Positions 36,697-45,270 of a DNA stretch of 64,000 bases are shown here, piece after piece (the first letter of the stretch is position 1; every line of letters starts with the position of its first letter). Under the pieces are notes generated by a model, which was not told where the DNA came from, did no database searches, and saw only the letters and a list, made by a program, of their open reading frames with translations. Position numbers and translations under genes: made by a program. The DNA comes from Adhaeribacter radiodurans (lineage in GTDB: Bacteria; Bacteroidota; Bacteroidia; Cytophagales; Hymenobacteraceae), in assembly GCF_014075995.1 (NCBI RefSeq), contig NZ_CP055153.1, positions 3,658,001 through 3,722,000 of the forward strand, given 5' to 3'.

Positions 36697-37557
36697 ATGG
36701 TAATTATTGCAGATGGTGGTTCAACCAAAACAAGTTGGTGTTTAATTACGGACTCCAATACTAAGGTCTATTTCAACACGGAAGGTTACAATCCGTATTT
36801 TTCAGATACGCCTACTATTATTGCTTCGCTCCAAAAGAACCTACCGGAAAATCTTCGTAAAGATGCAGTAACTGAAGTAAATTATTACGGAGCAGGTTGC
36901 TCTGCTCCCGAAAAAATTGAAATAGTAGCTGCTGCCATGCGGGCAGTTTTTACCAACGCCAACGTGTACGTAGGCCACGATTTATTAGCCGCCGCCCGGG
37001 CTTTGCTGGGAGTAGAACCAGGTTTTGCCGCTATTTTAGGTACCGGCGCCAACACTTGTCTTTACGATGGCAAAAATGTTACATTAAACATCGACTCATT
37101 AGGTTATTTCCTGGGCGATGAAGGAAGTGGTTCGCACATTGGCAAACGCTTGGTTCGCGATTACATGCGGGGCTACTTGCCCGAAGGCATGCAGAAAATA
37201 TTTAAAGACACGTACGAGCTTACCAACGAAGACATTTTTGATAACCTTTACAATAAACCTTTACCGAACCGCTTTTTAGCAAGTTTTAGTAAATTTTTAT
37301 ACGAGAACAACAATTTTTCGTATTCCCGCGAGGTGGTAAAAGAATCTTTCGATGCTTTCTTTAAAAACCTGGTTTGCCATTATCCTAATTACGAACAGTA
37401 CTCACTTAACTGCGTGGGTTCGGTAGCTTATAACTTCCGCGATGTGTTAGAAGAAGTAAGCAATGAGCACAATATGGCCTTTGGTAAAATAATCCGTTCA
37501 CCAATAGATGACTTGGTGTATTATCATTCTGTTTTAGCGCCTCAAACCCTGATATAA
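36697..37557 (+). CDS. BadF/BadG-type ATPase, probable N-acetylglucosamine kinase
   Basis: 286 residues of the actin-like ATPase fold: phosphate-1 loop ADGGSTKTSW at residues 5-14, GTGANTCLYDG in the second phosphate region, and LGDEGSGSHIGKRL, which is typical of N-acetylglucosamine kinase-like members. Expected reaction: ATP-dependent phosphorylation of an amino sugar released from peptidoglycan or glycan. Context with glycosidases fits a sugar kinase, though the exact substrate is inferred. A strong terminator follows. Confidence 0.82.
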   Translation: MVIIADGGSTKTSWCLITDSNTKVYFNTEGYNPYFSDTPTIIASLQKNLPENLRKDAVTEVNYYGAGCSAPEKIEIVAAAMRAVFTNANVYVGHDLLAAARALLGVEPGFAAILGTGANTCLYDGKNVTLNIDSLGYFLGDEGSGSHIGKRLVRDYMRGYLPEGMQKIFKDTYELTNEDIFDNLYNKPLPNRFLASFSKFLYENNNFSYSREVVKESFDAFFKNLVCHYPNYEQYSLNCVGSVAYNFRDVLEEVSNEHNMAFGKIIRSPIDDLVYYHSVLAPQTLI

Positions 37558-37614
37558 GTAGTTGGGTGTTAGATAATAGATTTCAGACATAGGATATAAC
37601 ATACGCCACTGGTG

Positions 37615-37626
37615 GTGCCTGCACAA
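37615..37626 (+). repeat. Short hairpin GTGC-CT-GCAC, first copy
   Basis: ACTGGTG (37608-37614) is followed directly by GTGCCTGCACAA. The same two blocks recur at 38891-38918 before the Smr gene, there separated by nine bases. Each copy can form a small hairpin. Nature unknown. Confidence 0.35.
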
Positions 37627-37744
37627 CCATCTTTAGAAACCTTTACGACCTATATAGATTCTAAAAATACGGCGCTGATAATATCGGTTTAAAGTAAATT
37701 TAAGCATTCTTTAAGACGATTATCCTCAACATAATTAATGATTT

Positions 37745-37775
37745 AAAAAGCTTCTGTTAACAGCAGAAGCTTTTT
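37745..37775 (+). terminator. Terminator after the sugar kinase gene
   Basis: A 12-bp perfect stem, AAAAAGCTTCTG/CAGAAGCTTTTT, with a 7-nt loop and a following T-rich tract. It separates the kinase from the promoter of the DUF2279 gene. Confidence 0.85.
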
Positions 37776-37785
37776 GTTTTTCCGG

Positions 37786-37812
37786 TTGGCCGGAATAATT
37801 CCGGTATATTTG
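37786..37812 (+). promoter_or_regulatory. Promoter of the DUF2279 gene with palindrome
   Basis: TATATTTG (37805-37812) is a perfect -7 element only four bases before the GTG start codon, with a TTG 16 nt upstream (37786-37788). A perfect 15-nt palindrome, CCGGAATAATTCCGG (37790-37804), fills the spacer and could be an operator. CCGGA words are common in this genome, so chance is possible. Confidence 0.5.
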
Positions 37813-37816
37813 CGTC

Positions 37817-38764
37817 GTGAATACGCGTCAGCAAATTTTAAAACTTCGTGGAAGATTTGTAAAAGCAGGAGCGTTATGCCTGCTTTGCTTGTTTTCCGGG
37901 CAAGTCTGGGCACAGACTGATTCCATAATAACGTTTGCTGTGCCGGAAAAGCAACCCGCCAAAACGAAATTGAAAGAATTGGGTATTGGTACTGGTATAG
38001 TTTACGGCGGCTTTTTAGCTGCCGCTTCGCAAGTCTGGTACCAGGATATGCCCCGCACTCATTTTCATTTTTTTAACGACAATAAAGAATGGCAACAAGT
38101 AGATAAAATCGGGCACTTTTGGAGTGCTTTTCACGAAAGCCAATTTGCTATTAGCGCCTTAAAATGGGCCAATGTACCCGAAAAAAAAGCCATAATCTGG
38201 GGTAGTTTAACCGGCATTTTATTGCAAACACCCATTGAAATTTTAGATGGCTATGCCGTAGACTATGGAGCATCGGTGGGCGATTTAATTGCGAACGCAG
38301 CCGGTTCGGCCGCTGTGTTAGGTCAATACCTGGCTTGGTCAGAAGTGCGGGTGCAACCTAAATTCTCGTTTCACCAGACCAGGTTTGCCCAGGCACGGCC
38401 CAGGGTTTTAGGCAGTAACTTACCCGAACAACTTTTAAAAGATTATAACGGCCAAACGTATTGGTTAGCCGTAGATGTAGCAAAATTTATCTCACCTGCC
38501 AGTCGTTACCCCAAATGGTTAAATATAGCAATTGGCTACGGCACCGAAGAAATAGTTTTTAACGATCCGGATACGAATCGACAAGCTGGGTTTCGGGCTT
38601 ACCGGCAATTTTACCTGGCTCCGGATATTAACTTAGCGGCAATTAAAACCCGGAGTAAATTTTTAAAAACAACCCTGTTTATTTTGAATATGGTCCATTT
38701 ACCTTTTCCTACGCTGGAATTTAATAAGCGGCAAAAATTTAAGTTTCATCCCTTATATTTTTAA
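37817..38764 (+). CDS. DUF2279 (YfiM-like) predicted envelope protein
   Basis: 315 residues from a GTG start; no other start lies before the signal peptide, whose hydrophobic core (GALCLLCLFSGQVWA) ends before QTD. The conserved region HFFNDNKEWQQVDKIGHFWSAF...GSLTGILLQTPIEILDGY and the DYGASVGDLIANAAG stretch define the DUF2279/YfiM group. The function is unknown; polar residues (Lys-Ile-Gly-His and Asp-Gly-Tyr) inside hydrophobic segments suggest a membrane-associated enzyme, which is my inference only. The -7 promoter box sits almost on the start codon, so the mRNA may be leaderless. Confidence 0.75.
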   Translation: MNTRQQILKLRGRFVKAGALCLLCLFSGQVWAQTDSIITFAVPEKQPAKTKLKELGIGTGIVYGGFLAAASQVWYQDMPRTHFHFFNDNKEWQQVDKIGHFWSAFHESQFAISALKWANVPEKKAIIWGSLTGILLQTPIEILDGYAVDYGASVGDLIANAAGSAAVLGQYLAWSEVRVQPKFSFHQTRFAQARPRVLGSNLPEQLLKDYNGQTYWLAVDVAKFISPASRYPKWLNIAIGYGTEEIVFNDPDTNRQAGFRAYRQFYLAPDINLAAIKTRSKFLKTTLFILNMVHLPFPTLEFNKRQKFKFHPLYF

Positions 38765-38862
38765 AAAAGGACATATTGGTTTAAAAATTTGTTTTCAAAG
38801 AATAATAGTACAAAAAAATTAATATAGTGTTTAGTTAAGTGTTCTACAACCCAAGTACATTT

Positions 38863-38870
38863 TAAATTTG
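38863..38870 (+). promoter_or_regulatory. -7 element of the Smr gene promoter
   Basis: TAAATTTG fits TAnnTTTG. The 134-nt leader after it can fold into CCAGTTA/TAACTGG and TTTGTGC/GCACAAA hairpins; the second contains the GTGCCTGCACAA block (38907-38918) shared with 37615-37626. Confidence 0.45.
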
Positions 38871-39004
38871 CCAGTTAAAAATTGAAAATAACTGGTGCCG
38901 CCATTTGTGCCTGCACAAACGGCATTGCGTGAAAGTTCTTAAACAAGAATTGCCCGTAGAAGCTAAAACCAATTTAGTAAAAGATTAAATTAGAAATTAA
39001 GAAT

Positions 39005-39976
39005 ATGAATATAGGCGACCGCGTGCGCTTGTTGCACGGCAAAGAACAAGGAATTATTACTCAATTTATCGGTAACGATCAGGTAGAAATTGCCATTGAC
39101 AACGATTTTACTATACTGGTTTTACGACGCGAGGTAGTAGTAATTGCCGAAGAAGAAGATAAATATTTGAAAAACGTGGGCGTAGAACAGCCCGCCCGGG
39201 AAACTCGGAAAAACGAACCTGCTCCCCTACCGGTAACTGCAACAGCCGGTGTGTACGTGGCCCTAGTACCTCAAACAGAAGAATTACAGGCCGTAACTAT
39301 TATTAATTTTTCCGATTTCGATTTACTTTTTACCTACGGCGAAGAAACCAACAACCGGTACAAAGGCATTGTAAGCGATAAACTTACTCCCAAAAACAGT
39401 AAAGTAGTTTCGCACCTGCACCTGAAAGATTTTGATAAATGGCCCGATTTGGTTATTCAGTACCTGCAGCACCGGGTAAGCGGATTAACGTTATTGGAAC
39501 CAGTAGTAAAACGAATAAAGTTTAAAGCTTCGTCGTTTTACAAGAGTAAAAAAATGGCTCCGGTTGTAAAAAAAGAAGCTTATTTATTTTCGTTAGATCA
39601 GAAGCCAGTGGAAGTTAATCCAGATAAAATTTTAGAAAATTTAACGGAGGCCGAAACCAAGAACCCGGAAGCATACCAGTTAAAAATGCCTTTGCACGAG
39701 GTAGATTTGCACATTGAAAAACTTACGGACATCGACCCCGCCTTAATGAGCAACAGCGAAATCCTGCGAACGCAACTAGCTGTTTTTCAGGATAACCTCG
39801 ATCGGGCTTTGGCTACTAACATGCACGAAATTGTTTTTATTCACGGAACTGGTAATGGCGTTTTACGTAAAGAAATTCAAAAGATATTGAGTCAGCGGCG
39901 AACGCAAATTAAATATTACGAAGATGCGCGCAAAGAAAAATTTGGATTTGGAGCTACTTTAGTGCGTTTAAAGTAA
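39005..39976 (+). CDS. DUF2027 protein with C-terminal Smr domain
   Basis: 323 residues. The N-terminus (MNIGDRVRLLHGKEQGIITQF) is a KOW/Tudor-like barrel, the middle (about 80-200) is the DUF2027 region, and the last ~85 residues are an Smr domain: VDLHIEKL, FIHGTGNGVLRKEI and FGFGATLVRL. Smr domains bind or nick branched nucleic acids or mRNA; the same domain ends MutS2, but the MutS ATPase is absent, so this is not MutS2. This arrangement is common in Bacteroidota and uncharacterised. The RNase P RNA gene starts 48 bp after its stop. Confidence 0.85.
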   Translation: MNIGDRVRLLHGKEQGIITQFIGNDQVEIAIDNDFTILVLRREVVVIAEEEDKYLKNVGVEQPARETRKNEPAPLPVTATAGVYVALVPQTEELQAVTIINFSDFDLLFTYGEETNNRYKGIVSDKLTPKNSKVVSHLHLKDFDKWPDLVIQYLQHRVSGLTLLEPVVKRIKFKASSFYKSKKMAPVVKKEAYLFSLDQKPVEVNPDKILENLTEAETKNPEAYQLKMPLHEVDLHIEKLTDIDPALMSNSEILRTQLAVFQDNLDRALATNMHEIVFIHGTGNGVLRKEIQKILSQRRTQIKYYEDARKEKFGFGATLVRLK

Positions 39977-40024
39977 GCTGCGGCAAAGAACCAAAACCAG
40001 TAAATAATAGTTAAATTTGTAAAA

Positions 40025-40521
40025 ATATAGTAAGCCGTCTTATCGCTGCGCTTATGGGCGGAGAGGAAAGTCCGGGCAACAAAGAGCAGTCTACTTCCTA
40101 ACGGGAAGGGTTCCGGCGTAATCCGGAATACAGCCAGTGCCACAGAAAAGAACCGCCGGTACATGTACCAGGTACCATTTACCATTTGTTAAATTTTAAC
40201 TATTGTTAAGTGTAAACTGGTAAATGAAAAGGTAAGGGTGAAAAGGTGCGGTAAGAGCGCACCAGTACGCGGGCGACCGTTGTAGCTGGGTAAACCTTAG
40301 GCGTTGAAAGACCAAATAGGCTGGCAGCTCATTTATTATTGGTTACTGTTTATTCAGTTATTTAGGTAATTGGTAAATGGTACCTGGTAAATGATAAGGG
40401 CGGCTCGTCCAATGCTAGTGGGTAGGTTGATGGAGCCCCGCCGTGAGGTTGGGCCTAGATAAATGATAAGACGCTATCCTTTTGGGTTAGCGACAGAACC
40501 CGGCTTACAGGCTTGCTATAT
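40025..40521 (+). ncRNA. rnpB: RNase P RNA (bacterial class A)
   Basis: The universally conserved core is present: GAGGAAAGTCCGGGC at 40063-40077, CACAGAAAAGAACCGCC, AAGGGTGAAAAGGTGCGGTAA and GAGCGCACCAG in the specificity domain, and ACAGAACCCGGCTTA at 40493-40507. The ends pair as helix P1 (ATATAGTAAGCC with GGCTTGCTATAT, one G-U pair), and a T run follows. It is the catalytic RNA that matures tRNA 5' ends. At about 497 nt it is longer than the ~380 nt of E. coli because two variable arms carry AT-rich insertions. Confidence 0.95.
40166..40389 (+). repeat. Inverted 19-nt repeat pair inside rnpB
   Basis: TACCAGGTACCATTTACCA at 40166-40184 and its exact reverse complement at 40371-40389 lie in two different variable arms of RNase P RNA: one between ACCGCC and AAGGGTGAAA, the other after the CCAAATAGG segment. 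Both arms are much longer than in E. coli. The words (GGTAAATGGTACC) have the same low-complexity style as the intergenic inverted repeats of the trp operon. Confidence 0.7.
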
Positions 40522-40744
40522 TTTTTCTTTTACCTCTATCCTATTCTATTCCCGCTATAAATTTTTTACTTTTCTTTAAAGTTCTCTCATTTAAATTAAT
40601 GTACCCACAGTCATAAGGTAGCTTACTTTTTTGATAAAAAATTCTAATATCTAAAAAGTTCTTATTGATTCTTCCAGAAATGTTAAACAGAAAAGCAGAT
40701 AACCTTTTGTAGTTCTCTGCTTTTACGTTTAAGTTTTTGATTGG

Positions 40745-42715
40745 CTAATTTCCGCTGTTAATTTTTACCTCTTTTACTTTTGTAGGTAACCAAACCTGCA
40801 TTTGATTTTTGCCCCGGTTGGCCCAGGTATAATATGGAATGGCAATAACCTCCTTTTGCTGTGTTTGCACACCTGCCCCATTAAGAGTAGTGGTAATTAC
40901 CGGAGCTTTAGACTGAATGGCTATAACAGGTTCGTTTAAAACGTTATGCTTAATGGTTGTTAGGGTGGCATTTTCGGGTAAAATAATATTCCAGGCATTC
41001 CCGTTGTTATCGGCACCTTCTACGCAATAAACCAAAGGACCACGTTGTAAAGCGATGCGGTCGATGGTATAGGTTAAATCTTGTTTAGCGGCAATTCTTT
41101 TTACTTCCATTGGTAAATTCAACTCTACTACATCACTCTTTCGCCAGCTACGTTCCAGTACGGCATACCCGTTTTCTTCTTTATAATTAATTGGCTTGCC
41201 ATTTAGTAAAATTTCATATTTAGCGGGTGCGTTAGAAGTAAATGAGTACAAATCGCCGGGAGCAGGTACTCCTTTTACCCAACCCGGAATACGTAAATGA
41301 ACGGCAGACTTAACTGACTTGGCCGGATTGAGAGTTAACTTTACTTTTCCGTCCCAAGGATAATTGGTTTCCATGATTACCGGAATGGAATTTTTACCGA
41401 CTTTCAGGGTAGTATTACTTCCCACAAATAAATTCACCCACAATCCGTTGTCTGATTGTCCGTATATATAATCGCCTAAAGAAGCAATTAAACGCGAAAT
41501 ATTAGAAGGGCAGCAGGCGGTACCAAACCACTCACTCCGCGAGTGCTGGCCACTGGAGGCTAAAGGATTACCATAAAAGAAGCGGTCGCCACTTAAACTT
41601 AATCCATCCAGCGCTCCATTGTACAGGCTCCGTTCCAGAACATCCACAAACTTGGCATCGCCGGTTAGTAAATTCATGCGCTGGTTCCAGAAAACCATAC
41701 CCACCGAGGCACAGGTTTCGCAATATGCCTGTTCATTGGGTAAGTCGTAATCTTTAGAAAAGCCTTCGTTTTTGCCGGAAGAGCCAATGCCGCCTGTAAT
41801 GTACATGTTCCGGAAAATAACATCTTCCCACACATTATTCATGGCTTTTAAATAACCGGGATCTTTCGTAGCAGCGGCTACATCTGCGGCTCCGGTATAC
41901 AAGTACATGGCGCGCACGGCGTGGCCGGTAATTTCTTTTTGTTCTTTCACCGGAACATCGTCCTGGCAATATTTTGGATCTTTCCATTCGTCCCAAATTA
42001 CGCCTTTACCATAACCATGACCGCGTTGGTTTAAAAACCAATCGGCTAATTGCAGGTAGCGGTCGTTTTTAGTGGTGTGGTATAATTTCATTAAGGCGAG
42101 TTCAATTTCCTGGTGGCCACTAACCCAATGCCGGTTTTGCAACCGAAAAGTAGTATCAATATGGTCAGCAAACTTTATAGCAACATCCAGCAATTTTCTT
42201 TTACCGGTGGTATTGTAGTAAGCCACTGCTGCTTCCATTAAATGACCGGCATTATAATCTTCGTGCTTTTCCATATCGGTCCAGCGCTTACTCAGGTCGG
42301 TTAAAGTATAATAAGTATTTAAATAACCATCGGGTTGCTGGGCGGCGGCAATTTTATCTATCCATTCATCGGCCTTTTTTTCTAATGTAGCATCCGGATG
42401 ATTTTTCAAGGAATAAGCAATAGCTTCGAGAGCTTTGTAAACGTCGCTGTCATCGTAATAAATACCTTCGTGCTTTTCATTTTGCTTACGGGCAACTTTC
42501 TCAAAATTCCGGATACGAGCCGTTTTGTCTTCGGTCTGATAAATACAGGCTTGCAAAGTAGTGGTGGCTACTTTATCTAATTTAGGTTTCCAGAAATTAT
42601 CGGTAATGGTTACCTGCGAAAAGCTTACCGGCTCCAACTTTTTAGTGGGAGTTTGAGCCTGAAGGCAAGAACTTACTACAGAAAACAAAAAAACGGCTAA
42701 TTGATATTGCTTCAT
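40745..42715 (-). CDS. GH127 glycoside hydrolase (beta-L-arabinofuranosidase type)
   Basis: 656 residues with a signal peptide (VFLFSVVSSCLQA before QTP). The DUF1680/GH127 signature is complete: Glu333 and Cys335 in YCETC and Cys401-Cys402 in ACCPSN correspond by order and spacing to the zinc-binding Glu338, Cys340, Cys417 and nucleophile-adjacent Cys418 of HypBA1 (Cys417 being the nucleophile). It should release L-arabinofuranose or a related sugar from plant glycans outside the cytoplasm. The neighbouring upstream gene encodes a sugar epimerase 28 bp away, pointing to a small catabolic operon. Confidence 0.92.
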   Translation of the reverse strand: MKQYQLAVFLFSVVSSCLQAQTPTKKLEPVSFSQVTITDNFWKPKLDKVATTTLQACIYQTEDKTARIRNFEKVARKQNEKHEGIYYDDSDVYKALEAIAYSLKNHPDATLEKKADEWIDKIAAAQQPDGYLNTYYTLTDLSKRWTDMEKHEDYNAGHLMEAAVAYYNTTGKRKLLDVAIKFADHIDTTFRLQNRHWVSGHQEIELALMKLYHTTKNDRYLQLADWFLNQRGHGYGKGVIWDEWKDPKYCQDDVPVKEQKEITGHAVRAMYLYTGAADVAAATKDPGYLKAMNNVWEDVIFRNMYITGGIGSSGKNEGFSKDYDLPNEQAYCETCASVGMVFWNQRMNLLTGDAKFVDVLERSLYNGALDGLSLSGDRFFYGNPLASSGQHSRSEWFGTACCPSNISRLIASLGDYIYGQSDNGLWVNLFVGSNTTLKVGKNSIPVIMETNYPWDGKVKLTLNPAKSVKSAVHLRIPGWVKGVPAPGDLYSFTSNAPAKYEILLNGKPINYKEENGYAVLERSWRKSDVVELNLPMEVKRIAAKQDLTYTIDRIALQRGPLVYCVEGADNNGNAWNIILPENATLTTIKHNVLNEPVIAIQSKAPVITTTLNGAGVQTQQKEVIAIPYYTWANRGKNQMQVWLPTKVKEVKINSGN

Positions 42716-42743
42716 GGAAAGAACAAACCCCTTTGTATTTGAA

Positions 42744-43598
42744 TTATTTAAGTCCGTGTTTTTCGCACATTTGCTGGATAAAGGTTAAACCTTTTTCGGC
42801 AATATCCCAGGGCTTAGAAAATTCGCGCCATACCCCAATGGCATTCGCAAAATCCGGATCGTTCCGGGAAAAAGCTTCTATTGTAAACGAACCAGTATAA
42901 TTTATTCGAGCTAAAGCTGAAAAGGCATCGTCGAACGCAATGTGCCCATCGCCGGGAGTTCCCCGGTCGTTTTCACTGATATGGACGTGTACTAAATAAG
43001 GCGCTATGGTTTGAATAGCCTGGGCAAATTTCTTTTCTTCGATGTTGGCGTGATGGGTATCAAACATGGCCCGAACATTTGGATGTTGCGCTTCGCGAAT
43101 TAAACGGCTTAGTTGCTCCATGGTGTTGCAGAGGTAACTTTCGAACCGGTTTAAGGCTTCTAATCCTAAAGTAACATTTGCTGGGGCGGCGTGTTCTCCA
43201 ACGGCATGCAGTACCTCGGCACCCCAACCATATTCCTGGTCTTCGGGGGCATGCAAAGCAAATAACGAATGCGCTGAGTGTAAGGGCCCACAAAGAATTT
43301 TTGCTTGCAGGTCATGTGTCCGGTCCACTACCCATTTAAGACGATCTAAAGCTTTGGCCCGGACGGAAGCATCCGGACTAATAGGATTTTCTTCTTTGCT
43401 CACCGTCGCAACCGTGGTTACTTCTAAGCCTAATTCGCGACAATGGTTGCCAATGCGCTGGTAAGCAGCCTTATCGGGGGTTCCTACAAAAAACTCCACT
43501 CCATCATAGCCAATCTTCTTTAAACGGTCTACAATAGGCAATATTTCATCCGACATTCCAGCTGACCAGGCCAGCACATTAAATCCGATTTTATTCAT
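42744..43598 (-). CDS. Sugar phosphate isomerase/epimerase, tagatose-3-epimerase-like
   Basis: 284 residues, xylose-isomerase-like TIM barrel. Metal-binding positions typical of D-psicose/D-tagatose 3-epimerases are visible: Glu in LGLEALNRFE, Asp in MFDTHHANIEE, His in HVHISENDRGTPGDGHI, and Glu in FTIEAFSR. Hydroxypyruvate isomerase is the main alternative. It is cytoplasmic and first of a two-gene operon with the GH127 enzyme, so it probably converts the ketose form of the released sugar. Confidence 0.85.
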   Translation of the reverse strand: MNKIGFNVLAWSAGMSDEILPIVDRLKKIGYDGVEFFVGTPDKAAYQRIGNHCRELGLEVTTVATVSKEENPISPDASVRAKALDRLKWVVDRTHDLQAKILCGPLHSAHSLFALHAPEDQEYGWGAEVLHAVGEHAAPANVTLGLEALNRFESYLCNTMEQLSRLIREAQHPNVRAMFDTHHANIEEKKFAQAIQTIAPYLVHVHISENDRGTPGDGHIAFDDAFSALARINYTGSFTIEAFSRNDPDFANAIGVWREFSKPWDIAEKGLTFIQQMCEKHGLK

Positions 43599-44181
43599 AA
43601 TTCTATTTTAGGATTTCTTTATAAATTTTATTTTAGATTTTAGTATTGATCATAAATACAAGCCTAATTTCCTTCACGTTAATACCTCTTTAATGCTAAA
43701 AGCTTATAGAAAAGATATACTTTCAGCATAAAAGCCCCACGGTCCGGTTTCTTTTCCACCTAATCGAATTTAGGAAAAATTAAATATAGATAATTAATCC
43801 TGACAAACTATCCTGAACTGTCCTGAAAAAGGAACCAGAATATTGGGTTATAAACCAGCTAAGATTTACTAAATATTCAAAATATAAGCTGGTACAATAG
43901 ATTAGCAAAGAAATTTTGTACATCTAAAACTGTTTAGGCAAATTAACAATACCAATATCCACACCTATAGAATTGCCTAATTCCATAAATAGAGCAATTT
44001 ATTTTAAAGTATATGAAAAGCAGAAAGTTTGATGGAGTAGTTGGTACTAGAATTTGTTAGCAACAAGAAACTCAAAATTCATTACTAGCAAGGACAATCA
44101 TCTATTTCTTTCGGAAAGTAAAAGAGATTTTAAGTCTATGATTTAAGCTGAAGATGGAAGCTATTTAATAATTATTAGCAC
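43599..44181. other. Intergenic region, 583 bp
   Basis: Upstream of the GH127/epimerase pair and downstream of a hydrolase gene. It contains GCTAAGATTTACTAAATAT at 43858-43876, which occurs again exactly at 46398-46416, here flanked by an imperfect CCAGCTTA-type inverted repeat (ACCAGCT near 43854, AGCTGGT near 43888). No ORF, RNA gene or clear terminator was identified. Confidence 0.35.
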
Positions 44182-45090
44182 TTAAGGGTAATTTTTTATA
44201 GCCTGCCCAATAAAGTTCATGGCTTGGGTATAGGTTTCTATGCCGTGGCCCACGTTTTCGAATACAACTATCTCTTTTAAACTGCTAATTTTTTCTTTGG
44301 CATTCTGGATGGACTTCTGATACGGAAACAACAAGTCTTTGGTACCTTCCAGTAAGTAAGTATCCACTTTAACTCTTGTTAGCTCATCGCCCATGTAGTA
44401 AGGTTTTTGGGTGTTATCTTTATAGCGGGTAATGGCAAATAGTTCGTAATCTACTATTAGCTTTTCGGACTCCGGAGAAAGTTGATGAGTGGGTTTACTG
44501 AAAACTGCTTTATCTAAAAACTTACTTATATTTTTTTTATTGGGAGCAAAGAGAGGCAATAAATTATAATACAGATTATTAAAAGTTAAAGAAAAACGTT
44601 GCAAACAACCTGGATTTAACAAAAAAACGGTCTTTATTTTCTCCGGATCCACAATGGCTAATTTTAAGCAAATAAGTCCGCCGAATGATGCTCCTGCCAC
44701 ATAGGCATTTTCAATTTTAAGGTTTTCAAGAATTTCGGCGGCCCAAAAACCATAATCCATTGATTTAATATCCGGGGTATTGCCATCGCTTAAATTAGGT
44801 AAACCGTTAGTCTCCACCAGGTAAATTCTTACGTTATGCCTTATATTATCTAGGCCTTTATCGAAATCCCAAAATAAGGAACTGGTGCGGGCGCCGGGAA
44901 AAATAACCAAGGCATCCCAAGTTATTTGGTTGGTGTGTAAACCCCAGATGTGCGTTTTGCCTAATGATGTTTTAAAAGAGATTCGTTCGTATTGCCTGCT
45001 ATTGTTTGCTTCTAGTTGTTGCACCCAATCTTTAAACCATTGTTCATCTAGCGCAGGATTCTTGAAAAAGGATCTCTTACAAATTTTCAT
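44182..45090 (-). CDS. Alpha/beta hydrolase
   Basis: 302 residues from the ATG at 45090; an upstream in-frame TTG was rejected. The nucleophile elbow is GASFGG near residue 147, an acid residue candidate lies in LEGTKDLLFPYQ, and the catalytic histidine is in NVGHGIETY near the C-terminus. ALVIFPGARTSSLFW is the oxyanion-side strand. It belongs to the broad AB-hydrolase superfamily; the substrate cannot be read. It is Lys/Asn-rich and more AT-rich than the housekeeping genes around it. Confidence 0.8.
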   Translation of the reverse strand: MKICKRSFFKNPALDEQWFKDWVQQLEANNSRQYERISFKTSLGKTHIWGLHTNQITWDALVIFPGARTSSLFWDFDKGLDNIRHNVRIYLVETNGLPNLSDGNTPDIKSMDYGFWAAEILENLKIENAYVAGASFGGLICLKLAIVDPEKIKTVFLLNPGCLQRFSLTFNNLYYNLLPLFAPNKKNISKFLDKAVFSKPTHQLSPESEKLIVDYELFAITRYKDNTQKPYYMGDELTRVKVDTYLLEGTKDLLFPYQKSIQNAKEKISSLKEIVVFENVGHGIETYTQAMNFIGQAIKNYP

Positions 45091-45270
45091 ACCTTTTCTA
45101 AATGGTGTTTCATCTGTTTCTCTGGAAAACAAGCATGGCCGAGGATGAAAGCCCTAGCCTAATATTTCAGGACAATTAATGATAATTTGATAAAAAACTA
45201 ATAATCAGCAACTAACACACCTTCCAAAATTTACTTTAGTTAAAACTACATAGGTATACCCATATTTCAT

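Noticed and set aside
39005-39976. MutS2
   Set aside because: Only the C-terminal Smr domain is shared; the MutS core and ATPase are missing.
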